Notes under the pieces: model-generated
Told to the model about the DNA's origin: nothing
Database searches by the model: none
Seen by the model: the letters and a program-made list of their open reading frames with translations, nothing else
Translations under genes and position numbers: made by a program
Shown here: in pieces, positions 18,449-26,591 of the stretch
Position numbering within the stretch: position 1 is the stretch's first letter
Layout of the letters: every line of letters starts with the position of its first letter
NCBI GenBank assembly: GCA_031411655.1
Contig: JANOBM010000124.1
Location: 62,001-126,000 of the forward strand
Source of the DNA: UBA6163 sp031411655
GTDB taxonomy: Bacteria > Planctomycetota > Planctomycetia > Pirellulales > Pirellulaceae
Length of the DNA stretch: 64,000 bases
Direction of reading: 5' to 3'

Positions 18449-18715
18449 TCGATCACCTCTGATTCGGATGGTTGTCACTAGTAATCGAAAGACTTCGTAT
18501 CACCTTTTATGTTTCTTGGCGATGGAGGAACGCCAGAACGAAAACCTTGTGCCGACGCCGCGAGGAAGAGGCTTTTCAAATACATCCTGTCGGTTGACCG
18601 GCTTGCACCGGAGACTGAACAAACATCCGTCGTTTTGTTGTTGATGCAGAAACTGCACCCGCAATGAAAACACAACGCTTTCAAGATCAGTCAATTAACC
18701 TTAGGAATTCAGAAA

Positions 18716-19930
18716 ATGAGAAAATTCAGATTGAAAGTTCGTTCGGCGAGCGGATTTACATTGGTAGAGCTGTTAGTGGTGATTGCGATCATCGGAGTTC
18801 TAGTAGGACTGCTTCTTCCAGCCGTTCAGGCAGCGCGCGAAGCAGCAAGGCGTTCGTCTTGCGCGAACAATCTAAAGCAGATTGGACTGGGAATACACAA
18901 TTTCCACTCCGCGAAAGATAAGCTGCCCAGCAGTGGTCGACCATTGGCGTCATCCACCGTCCGTTTTGGCTACTTCACACAACTTCTGCCATTCATCGAG
19001 CAGCAAAAGTTATGGGAGCAATACGACGGGACCGTCAACTGGAGTCACGTGAATAATATTAACAGTAGCGTTGGGCTATTGCCTACCGATCCACTTTTGC
19101 AGCCAACCGCGGTGACGACATCCGCTGCATTGTTTACTGCCGACCCTGGTGTCGCACGAACGCAGCTTGACGTTTTTCAGTGCTCTTCAGCTCCGCGTCA
19201 CAACAACGCACTCGACCACAATCCCGACAACTTTAACGGTAGTGCTACGTCATGGGTTGGGATCGTTGCGACTGGTGATTATGCGGCATCGCTCGGAAAT
19301 GCGAATACTCTTGAATACCTTGGTTCGATTCAGTCGCCGTTGATACCAATCAGCGCAAGCTCAAGGGCAACCAGTAGTGGTGCCCAAGTGACCAATGGTT
19401 TTGCGCCCAAGAACTCGCAGATCAATTTCAAGGATATAACGGACGGCCTTTCCAACACGATTGCAATTTGGGAATCGGGTGGTCGCCCGTTTGTCTATCG
19501 CCGCGGTGTGCAAGTGAGCGATGACTTGTTTTCGCATCACACCAACGGTGGCGGATGGGTTCGACCCGCGTCGGATATCTTGTTTGAAGGATCGAATAAA
19601 GACGGTACCGTTATTCCCGGGTTGTTTCTAAACAGAACGAACGGCTATGACCATGCATCCGAAGTCTATGCTGGTAACTCCGCTACGGTTCCTGGGTATC
19701 CGGCTGTACCAAGTCGCTTGGCAAGTATTAACGGTGGTAGCCCGACCGCGCAAGCCTATGGCACCGAGGGGTCTAGTCAACCTTACTCGTTCCACCCTTC
19801 TGGATTGCATGCACTCTTGGGCGACGGCTCGGTCAAGTTTTTTGACGAAGGGATAGATATTGGGGTCGCTGCGGCTCTCGTCAGTCGCAGTGGTGGCAAT
19901 AAGGAACCGAAAGTGGCTGCAGCATTGTAG
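18716..19930 (+). CDS. DUF1559 pseudopilin-like secreted protein
   Basis: 404 aa. The N terminus is a type IV pilin/pseudopilin signal (GFTLVELLVVIAIIGVLVGLLLP, split here at ASG-F), followed by AVQAAREAARRSSCANNLKQ, the hallmark of the DUF1559 family that is greatly expanded in Planctomycetes. The C terminus has the family H-x-G-DGSVKF block. An AGGA sits 9 bp before the ATG. Such proteins are thought to be processed by a prepilin peptidase and displayed on the surface or in fibres; the specific role is unknown. No other pilus genes are adjacent. Confidence 0.92.
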   Translation: MRKFRLKVRSASGFTLVELLVVIAIIGVLVGLLLPAVQAAREAARRSSCANNLKQIGLGIHNFHSAKDKLPSSGRPLASSTVRFGYFTQLLPFIEQQKLWEQYDGTVNWSHVNNINSSVGLLPTDPLLQPTAVTTSAALFTADPGVARTQLDVFQCSSAPRHNNALDHNPDNFNGSATSWVGIVATGDYAASLGNANTLEYLGSIQSPLIPISASSRATSSGAQVTNGFAPKNSQINFKDITDGLSNTIAIWESGGRPFVYRRGVQVSDDLFSHHTNGGGWVRPASDILFEGSNKDGTVIPGLFLNRTNGYDHASEVYAGNSATVPGYPAVPSRLASINGGSPTAQAYGTEGSSQPYSFHPSGLHALLGDGSVKFFDEGIDIGVAAALVSRSGGNKEPKVAAAL

Positions 19931-19982
19931 AAGGGCCGGCAGGTCTGTTCGGCGAAAGACGTGGAAGACTCCTCAACAATCT

Positions 19983-20016
19983 GCGAGGCACTTTATCGTT
20001 AGATTAAGTGCCTCGC
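19983..20016 (+). terminator. strong hairpin after the DUF1559 gene, probable terminator
   Basis: Perfect 11-bp arms GCGAGGCACTT (19983-19993) and AAGTGCCTCGC (20006-20016) with a 12-nt loop, 50 bp after the DUF1559 stop. The downstream tract (GTTCATTTGT) is only moderately U-rich, so termination may be factor-assisted. Confidence 0.6.
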
Positions 20017-20133
20017 GTTCATTTGTAACATGGTAGCATTGGCTTCTCGCTGTACTCGGCGTTGCCGTGTTAGAATGGACGAGCTGCGCGGTGCGTCTGG
20101 TTTTATCCGGGGCTTAATGAAAAGAGGTCTGTC

Positions 20134-22854
20134 ATGTGGCGTGGAAACAATAGCGATCGTGTCGTCTCTGTGTCGAATGATAATAATCGATTATCGCCCT
20201 TGCTCGGAACTGTTTTGATATGCTTCGCCTTCGGGTGCGGCTCAAATTCATCCAGTTCCGTCGAAAACGCGCCAGCAATGACTGGCAGTGTGTCGTCGGA
20301 GCCCGTTTCGAGTGAGATTGATTCGAGTGAGATTGATAAGACCGCTGAACCATCCGCTCCCGAATTGCGGGCTATTGACCCAGGCAAGGCCGCGATGGCG
20401 GAAACTCTTGGCACTTCCAGTGCCAGCGTCGTTTCAAAAACAAAAACCGCAGTCGACATCCCGCCAACTGTAGATGCGACTTCCATTGAAACTGTGAACG
20501 TCGAAGAGCCGACAGTTGTATTGAGCGATGAACAGCTGGCCCAATGGCAGCGTCCAAACTTTGAGTCGCTGCGTCTATTATCTAGCCGCGATACTCCCGA
20601 GTCGGACTTTGTCTCGTGCGCGGTAAGCACACCCGATGGGCAAGCTTTCGCTTTAGGCGGTTCGAGCCTAACCCTTTGGTCCATCAGTGGCGAAAAACCC
20701 GAACACGTCTTGCGTAAAGCCGATCCAACCGCTCAGGAATGGTCGATCAAATCCCTCGCCATATCACCAAATGGCAAGTGGCTCGTCTCGGGAGATACAG
20801 ACGGGCTGTTGCAGCTCTGGGACGTTGGCAATGGACAGGAAATCATCTCCAAGCAGATTGACAACAACGACATCACTCAGATTGCGATTTCTCCGGACGC
20901 TTCGCAGATTGCCACTATTGGATATGACAGTGAAATTGCCATTTGGAGCGTCCCCAGGCTTGAGTCGAAAGGAACATTTGACCCGGGGATTACGGGTGCC
21001 GAGCGACTTATGTTTCTCGATCCGGCTCGCCTTGTGATTGCCGGCGAAAAAACAGTTCTCTGGAATGTGGGTATACAAAAGGCTGAACAGGACCTTTCGT
21101 CTGGTGAATACCATTTCGGAGTGGCAACGTCACAAGATGGAACGCTTCTCGCGTTTGCCGATGAACAGGGCATTCAATTTCGAAACTCAAAAGATCTTAC
21201 TTCCACTATCTCCATGAAAGGCGGCTTTCAAGTGGGAAGGCATATCGCTTTCTCACCGGACAATCAGTATCTGGCATCAGTCGACGGCTTCCGGATCACC
21301 ATCTGGGATCTGGCTCGCAATCAAGTCGTGCAAGTGATCGATGCGTATGGTTTGGCAATCGTCGGTTTGAGCTGGCTTCCCGAGAGCAATGCTTTGTTCA
21401 TTGCCAATGAAAACGGTCGAATTCGGATATGGGGAGGAGCTAAAGCGGGCGAGCAACTTAAATTGTCGCCGTTGCACTCCGAGCTGACTATGCCCGACGT
21501 CGCTAAGCAGGTTTCCGCTTCGCCCGCCCAGCTACTTGCTGCCATTGACGTCAGGACCTACCCCCGATTGCCCAATGCTTCGACGGTTGTGGGAAACATT
21601 GACATGGTCAATTACACCGCTCCCGTAAAACCTGAAGCTGCGGCGTTGTTCTATCGATACTTTTTGGGAAAAGATGGTTGGACCAAATTGCCATCGGACC
21701 CGGCAACACCAGGTTACATGTACTTTACAAAAAATGGTTTCACACTTTTTGTCTCGATCGCTAGCCATGAAGGTGAAGAAACCAGCATTGGTTTGGTTAA
21801 CTCTGGGAATTTCGATACTCGTTGGCTCCCCAAGGCAGATTGTGCGCCGATTGAAAAGATTTTCGAGTCCGAAAGCACCATGATGTATCGCATCAAGGCT
21901 GATTTGACGACCTGTGAGGTCAACCTATTGCAAAAGATGCACGAAGCTGGCTGGACTGCGTATTCGAGGCTCAACGCTTCGTATACGGAGATCGACGATT
22001 CTCGTTCCTTGCTGTTCTTGAGCGGTTGTACAAGTATGAACATCACTATTTCGAAAGGTCCGGTAGGAACGGACGGATGCATGGTTCAGTATTCGAAATT
22101 TGTAACTCCGAATTCAATCGCCATCCCACGCGATTGTGGGTTTGTCGAATTCGATGGTTCGACCCAACCGTATCTGGTTGCATCGACGTCAATGAACCTT
22201 GAACAAACTAAAGAGTTTTATGACAAGGAAATGGCGGAGCAGGGCTGGTTGTCTCGTCAGCGTGGTACCAACCTTCAGAACGATCGCGGTTGGCTTTCTT
22301 TTCTACGTGGTCAGCGCGATTTAGTGATTGGACTGAAGTCTCTGCCGGATGGTCGCACCCTCATTACCGTCGGCGAAGAAGTGGAACGCAATTCTTGGCA
22401 ACTCGCGAAGCAGGAAACGGACAAAAACACAGCGGAAGCCAAGGGATTGCAAGCAGCTGACTTCCCCATTCTCAACTCATCGAAGATGGCCAAGTACGAC
22501 CAAGACGCCAAGAGCATTGATCTAGAGATAGAAAAAACGCCTCTTGAAGATGTCGCAAATGCCTATACCGAGAGTTTGGGCGCGTTAGGGTGGTTCCCCG
22601 ATGGTTCGGGTGTACGCGATAAAGACTACACGTTTGTCATTTTCAAGAAAGATGACGTTGAGATCGAACTTCGTGCTCGACTGCGCGACGGTAATGCGAC
22701 GGTGAATATCCAGGGAGATGGTTTGCTTTGGACCAAGGAGTTGCTTGGTGTGGCAAAGGCAATCTCATACGAGACATGGCTTCGCCGAAATCGTTACATG
22801 GCAACGCTGGACCGGCTTTCGGAGTATGAAAAGGCAATGCAGGGTATTGAATAG
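20134..22854 (+). CDS. WD40 lipoprotein with a novel C-terminal fourfold repeat
   Basis: 906 aa; a GAGG ribosome site precedes the ATG. A lipobox-like FAFGC with Cys35 suggests a membrane-anchored lipoprotein. After a Ser/Glu-rich linker, a WD40 beta-propeller spans about 150-450 (SPNGKWLVSGDTDGLLQLWD and similar). The remaining half has four copies of a module I cannot assign, at about residues 500, 593, 690 and 805. Each has an amphipathic helix ending in Gly-Trp (FYRYFLGKDGW, LLQKMHEAGW, FYDKEMAEQGW, YTESLGALGW), then a turn, a strand with F/L-x-F/K, a strand of alternating hydrophobics (TLFVSI, NITISK, LVIGLK, VEIELR) and a Gly-Thr/Asn-x-V strand. Function unknown; probably an envelope binding protein. 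Confidence 0.8.
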   Translation: MWRGNNSDRVVSVSNDNNRLSPLLGTVLICFAFGCGSNSSSSVENAPAMTGSVSSEPVSSEIDSSEIDKTAEPSAPELRAIDPGKAAMAETLGTSSASVVSKTKTAVDIPPTVDATSIETVNVEEPTVVLSDEQLAQWQRPNFESLRLLSSRDTPESDFVSCAVSTPDGQAFALGGSSLTLWSISGEKPEHVLRKADPTAQEWSIKSLAISPNGKWLVSGDTDGLLQLWDVGNGQEIISKQIDNNDITQIAISPDASQIATIGYDSEIAIWSVPRLESKGTFDPGITGAERLMFLDPARLVIAGEKTVLWNVGIQKAEQDLSSGEYHFGVATSQDGTLLAFADEQGIQFRNSKDLTSTISMKGGFQVGRHIAFSPDNQYLASVDGFRITIWDLARNQVVQVIDAYGLAIVGLSWLPESNALFIANENGRIRIWGGAKAGEQLKLSPLHSELTMPDVAKQVSASPAQLLAAIDVRTYPRLPNASTVVGNIDMVNYTAPVKPEAAALFYRYFLGKDGWTKLPSDPATPGYMYFTKNGFTLFVSIASHEGEETSIGLVNSGNFDTRWLPKADCAPIEKIFESESTMMYRIKADLTTCEVNLLQKMHEAGWTAYSRLNASYTEIDDSRSLLFLSGCTSMNITISKGPVGTDGCMVQYSKFVTPNSIAIPRDCGFVEFDGSTQPYLVASTSMNLEQTKEFYDKEMAEQGWLSRQRGTNLQNDRGWLSFLRGQRDLVIGLKSLPDGRTLITVGEEVERNSWQLAKQETDKNTAEAKGLQAADFPILNSSKMAKYDQDAKSIDLEIEKTPLEDVANAYTESLGALGWFPDGSGVRDKDYTFVIFKKDDVEIELRARLRDGNATVNIQGDGLLWTKELLGVAKAISYETWLRRNRYMATLDRLSEYEKAMQGIE
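20307..20336 (+). repeat. 15-nt perfect tandem duplication
   Basis: TTCGAGTGAGATTGA occurs twice in direct tandem (20307-20321 and 20322-20336), encoding a repeated SSEID in the linker behind the lipoprotein signal. In frame and apparently neutral. Confidence 0.85.
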
Positions 22855-23093
22855 CCGACTTTGTTCGAGCCATATGCGTTTTTCGAAGGGTTGGCATCGA
22901 CGATTATTATCGCTTTCTGGCTGTCGGTAATCGACCATTGGGCAAGGTAGGTGCGATGCCGGTTGATTCATTCTTTTTTAAGAACACTCTGCATTCATGT
23001 TCTGTTAAGGTTGGCTCGCTAAGCTTGCCTTCATTCAACCGTGGGACAGCGTGATCCCTGGAAAACTAAGTTACTTTTGAGTGGAACGGTTTA

Positions 23094-23558
23094 ATGAGAT
23101 TCAGCAGGCTTTTTCTAGGGCTGGGCGTCGCCGCTATCAGCGTCTCTTGTTTTATTTCGTCACATGCACAACCGCCCGATGCGCCGCGTATTGATCGCGG
23201 CCCCGATCGTGGTGGCGAAAGCAAGCCTGAAGATGGCGAACGACGGCCTGAGGGTGGCGAACGCGGTGGCGAACGGCCAGGTGCTCCACCACCAAATCCA
23301 TTTATGCTGCTTTTCGATACTGACAAAAACGGCGAGATTTCTTCGTCCGAAATTGAAAGCGCAGTGACAGCATTGAAGACATTGGATAAGGATGGCGACG
23401 GGGTCATCACGCATGAAGAGATACCCCGGCCGCCACGCCCTCGAGGTGAAGTAGGTCGCGAGGGCGGCCGCCCCGGCGATCGTGGACCTGGCGATCGTGG
23501 ACCTGGCGAACCGAGCCGCCCGCGACCATCAGCGGACAGTCGCCCGCGCCCCGAGTAG
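23094..23558 (+). CDS. secreted EF-hand protein with Pro/Arg/Gly-rich flanks
   Basis: 154 aa with signal MRFSRLFLGLGVAAISVSCFISSHAQ. Two EF-hand loops lie back to back: DTDKNGEISSSEI and DKDGDGVITHEEI, both with acidic residues at loop positions 1, 3, 5 and 12. Flanks are low-complexity (GERRPEGGERGGERP before; PGDRG, PRP after). Probably a periplasmic calcium-binding protein. It lies 66 bp upstream of the two-component genes, so a calcium-linked input to that system is plausible but unproven. The C-terminal tail contains a 15-nt tandem duplication. Confidence 0.88.
   Translation: MRFSRLFLGLGVAAISVSCFISSHAQPPDAPRIDRGPDRGGESKPEDGERRPEGGERGGERPGAPPPNPFMLLFDTDKNGEISSSEIESAVTALKTLDKDGDGVITHEEIPRPPRPRGEVGREGGRPGDRGPGDRGPGEPSRPRPSADSRPRPE
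23475..23504 (+). repeat. 15-nt perfect tandem duplication
   Basis: GGCGATCGTGGACCT occurs twice in direct tandem, encoding repeated GDRGP in the tail of the EF-hand protein. Confidence 0.85.
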
Positions 23559-23624
23559 TCGCCCTCCTAAGGAACGCCCCATGATACGGACAGTCGATCG
23601 CATTGATCCAAACGGGATGTTGTC

Positions 23625-24278
23625 ATGAGAGTTTTATTGGTAGAAGACGAACCCGACTTACGACGTGGAATTGCTCAGTTCCTTCGTGAGTCGGGTTACG
23701 CGGTGGACGAGGCAAGCGATGGCCACGATGGTCTTGAAAAGTCCCTTTCGTGGGACTACGACGCGATTGTTTTGGACTGGATGTTGCCGCGTCTGTCGGG
23801 AATCGATTTACTCCAAAAATTGCGATTTAAAAAAACAACTCCCGTGCTTTTTCTGACTGCGCGGGACGGTGTTGTCGACCGGGTCACGGGGCTTGATACC
23901 GGTGCCGACGATTACTTGGTCAAGCCATTTCAACTCGCAGAGCTAGGGGCACGACTGCGAGCGCTCGTTCGTCGCGCTTCTGGAATCGCGGTTGCGAAAA
24001 TCTCAGTTTTAGATCTTGTCGTTGACACCGCATCTCGTACCGTAACCCGTCAAGATCAGCCCGTTGTATTAACAGGCCGAGAGTTTTCATTGCTTGAACT
24101 TCTGGTTTTCAACCGAGGAAAGCTGGTCACGAGAACGATGATCTATGATCATTTATTTGAAGAAGATCACGATTCACTTTCAAATTTGGTTGATGTCTAC
24201 ATTTCACGTTTGAGGAGCAAACTTGGATCCGAGTTTTTGACCACACGCCGTGGCGAAGGATATATCGTCGATGTCTAG
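23625..24278 (+). CDS. OmpR/PhoB-family response regulator
   Basis: 217 aa. The receiver domain has the acidic pocket VEDEPD near the N terminus, phospho-acceptor D51 (AIVLDWMLPRLSG) and the conserved Lys in DDYLVKPF. The C-terminal winged helix has the family pattern LTGREFSLLELLVFNRG and VDVYISRLRSKLG. Overlaps the sensor kinase gene by 8 bp, so the pair is translationally coupled. Targets unknown; the neighbouring EF-hand gene is a candidate. Confidence 0.95.
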   Translation: MRVLLVEDEPDLRRGIAQFLRESGYAVDEASDGHDGLEKSLSWDYDAIVLDWMLPRLSGIDLLQKLRFKKTTPVLFLTARDGVVDRVTGLDTGADDYLVKPFQLAELGARLRALVRRASGIAVAKISVLDLVVDTASRTVTRQDQPVVLTGREFSLLELLVFNRGKLVTRTMIYDHLFEEDHDSLSNLVDVYISRLRSKLGSEFLTTRRGEGYIVDV

Positions 24279-25713
24279 TTTCTCATCGCGATTCAAGTCA
24301 TTGGCGTTTCGAATTCAAGTTTACTATGGACTTTTACTCGCAACCGTGATCATTACGTTTGCGACGGTTTTATATTTCCAGCAATCACGCTTGCGAATGC
24401 ATGCGATTGATGATGAGCTGGTAGCATCTCACCAATTGCTCACCAGTAAGATGGAAACCAATCCATCAGTCGATGATTGGAAGGTGCCCCTTTCATTTAA
24501 CGTGCCTCCGCCTCGGCAACCACGAGACGTCCCGTATTCGTCCGTGTGGCACAAAGATGGAACAACCATTTATCGATCGAGTTTGTACGCCCCTTCATCG
24601 GCCGACGATTCAACATCGCAAAGAAAGACGGAGCAGTCACCAGGTCCCACGCTTCATCGGCGAGGTATAACGGTGCGAAACCGCGGTTCCTTTCGTGAGG
24701 TGATTGGCGCGGGGCCTCGTGAATCAACCGTCTTGGTAGGACGCAATATCGAGCGAGACTATCGCGATATTCGTTCGCTTCTCTTGGTACTGATTGGAAC
24801 TGGACTCTCTGTATTTACGGTCGGACTTTTTGGTGGATGGATACTGGCCCGTCAAGCTATCGAGCCAATAAACAAGATCACCCAAGCGGCAACGGAGATA
24901 TCGGGAAACAATCTTTCTCGACGGATCGATCTCAAAGAAACCGAGTCTGAACTCGGAAGACTCGCCCAAACATTGAACGGAACTTTTGATCGAATAGCAA
25001 TCGCTTTTAAGCAACAAGCGGAGTTTACAGCCGATGCCTCGCATGAACTGCGTACGCCGTTATCCATCATCCAAACGCACCAAGAACTTGCATTGTCCAA
25101 ACTGCGGACTGCGGATGAATATCGTGAAACGATCGAAACTTGTAGCCGTGCCACTGAACGGATTGCGACACTCATCAATAAGTTACTTTCGCTCGCAAGG
25201 TTGGATGCTGATTCGTCGTCTCCGCTGCGAATTAGTACCGACATCAGCGGATTGGTCGTTAAGTGCAGAGGCTTATCTGAACCCATGGCGAATGCCAAGC
25301 GGCTAAGCATCGTGTCCGAACTGAGAGAAGCTTGGGCGATGGTTGATCCATCCCAGATAGAACAGGTCATCACCAATTTGCTGTCCAATGCGATTCATTA
25401 CACCGAACCGGGTGGCTCGATCACTCTCGCCGTAGAATCAATTAGTCATGGTATCCAGTTATCGATTTCGGACTCAGGCGTTGGTATTTCCGAAAGCGAC
25501 TTACCGAGGATTTTTGACCGTTTCTATCGAGTCGATCATGCGAGATCACGAGATTCGGGTGGGAGTGGACTTGGGCTTGCGATTAGTCGATCGATTGTTG
25601 AAGCCCATGGTGGAAAAATCGAAGTAGAGAGCACCTTAGGGCGGGGGAGTCGATTTACGGTTACACTTCCGCTGGCCGAAAAGAGGGTTACCGAAGTTCC
25701 TGGCTACACGTAG
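24271..25713 (+). CDS. two-component sensor histidine kinase
   Basis: 480 aa from the ATG at 24271; an earlier start at 24250 would lie deeper in the regulator gene. A transmembrane helix at about 14-36, a periplasmic loop of about 135 residues, a second helix near 175-195, a HAMP domain, then the HisKA box ASHELRTPLSII with H258. The ATPase domain shows N box NLLSNAIHY, G1 DSGVGI, F box FDRFYR and G2 GSGLGLAI. Layout matches metal/envelope-stress sensors of the CusS/QseC type. The signal is unknown; the periplasmic loop is Pro/Ser-rich without an obvious fold. Confidence 0.95.
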   Translation: MSSFSSRFKSLAFRIQVYYGLLLATVIITFATVLYFQQSRLRMHAIDDELVASHQLLTSKMETNPSVDDWKVPLSFNVPPPRQPRDVPYSSVWHKDGTTIYRSSLYAPSSADDSTSQRKTEQSPGPTLHRRGITVRNRGSFREVIGAGPRESTVLVGRNIERDYRDIRSLLLVLIGTGLSVFTVGLFGGWILARQAIEPINKITQAATEISGNNLSRRIDLKETESELGRLAQTLNGTFDRIAIAFKQQAEFTADASHELRTPLSIIQTHQELALSKLRTADEYRETIETCSRATERIATLINKLLSLARLDADSSSPLRISTDISGLVVKCRGLSEPMANAKRLSIVSELREAWAMVDPSQIEQVITNLLSNAIHYTEPGGSITLAVESISHGIQLSISDSGVGISESDLPRIFDRFYRVDHARSRDSGGSGLGLAISRSIVEAHGGKIEVESTLGRGSRFTVTLPLAEKRVTEVPGYT

Positions 25714-26489
25714 TGCAACCGGCCCGCCTCGCCGAACATGAAGTACTGCTGATTAACCTTATGCAAATTGATTCGTGCCATTCATTTGAATGTGGCACTG
25801 CCGATCCGAATGGAAGCCTGGGTTGCGTGTTATGCGGCGCGATATCAACTTGGTTTTATCAAGACGGGAATCGGTGTTTTTTAAAATGTGAGCGTTGCGA
25901 TCTCGTTTTTGTTGCTCCACAGTCTCTATTGTCGCGAGCTGAAGAGCGGCTTCATTATGACTTTCATCAGAATGATCCTGCGGATCCACGCTATCGTCGG
26001 TTCTTGAATCGGATTTTCGAGCCGATGAATCGTCGCCTTCTTCAAAGGCAGCGAGGACTTGATTTCGGAAGTGGCCCTGGGCCAACACTGTCCCTGATGT
26101 TTACGGAGGTGGGGCACACCATGCAGATTTACGATCCGTTCTACGCGACCGATCAGTCGGTATTGCAGGGGAAGTATGACTTTATCACGGCGAGCGAAGT
26201 GGTTGAGCATTTCCACCATCCCGGCGATGAATTGAAACGTTTGTGGTCGCTATTAGAAGTCGATGGGTGGCTTGGCATGATGACCAAAAGGCGAATTGCT
26301 TCAGACTCATTCGCGACTTGGCATTACCGCCTTGACCCGACTCATGTCAGTTTCTTTTCCCTGAAAACATTCTCTTGGCTTGCGAATGCATTGCAGGCCG
26401 AGTGGTCGGTGGAGGGCCCTGACGTCGTTTTGTTTCGAAGGATCTGTCAACATAGTCCGCCAAACTGGTTAGAATCCGTTGCAAACTAA
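25713..26489 (+). CDS. class I SAM methyltransferase with N-terminal zinc ribbon
   Basis: 258 aa from a GTG that overlaps the kinase stop (TAGTG); an ATG at 25761 would give 242 aa and is equally possible. CVLCG and CERC form a four-cysteine knuckle (about 38-63), followed by a Methyltransf_23-like domain: motif I LDFGSGPGPTLSL, then YDFITASEVVEHFHHP. Related proteins methylate sugars, lipids or small molecules in envelope biosynthesis; the substrate is unknown. Coupling to the two-component genes suggests shared regulation. Confidence 0.85.
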   Translation: MQPARLAEHEVLLINLMQIDSCHSFECGTADPNGSLGCVLCGAISTWFYQDGNRCFLKCERCDLVFVAPQSLLSRAEERLHYDFHQNDPADPRYRRFLNRIFEPMNRRLLQRQRGLDFGSGPGPTLSLMFTEVGHTMQIYDPFYATDQSVLQGKYDFITASEVVEHFHHPGDELKRLWSLLEVDGWLGMMTKRRIASDSFATWHYRLDPTHVSFFSLKTFSWLANALQAEWSVEGPDVVLFRRICQHSPPNWLESVAN

Positions 26490-26591
26490 CCCTGCGGCAG
26501 CCCAAAATAAACGGTCCAACGTAACTAAACTAGACTGCAGCCAGGGGCCTGCGCTGGTTCCCACTCGCTTCCATCCAACCTTGATTTATTG

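Noticed and set aside
20103..20684. 193-codon minus-strand frame over the start of the WD40 lipoprotein
   Set aside because: Ser/Val-rich shadow of the low-complexity linker; the plus-strand gene has ribosome site and lipobox.
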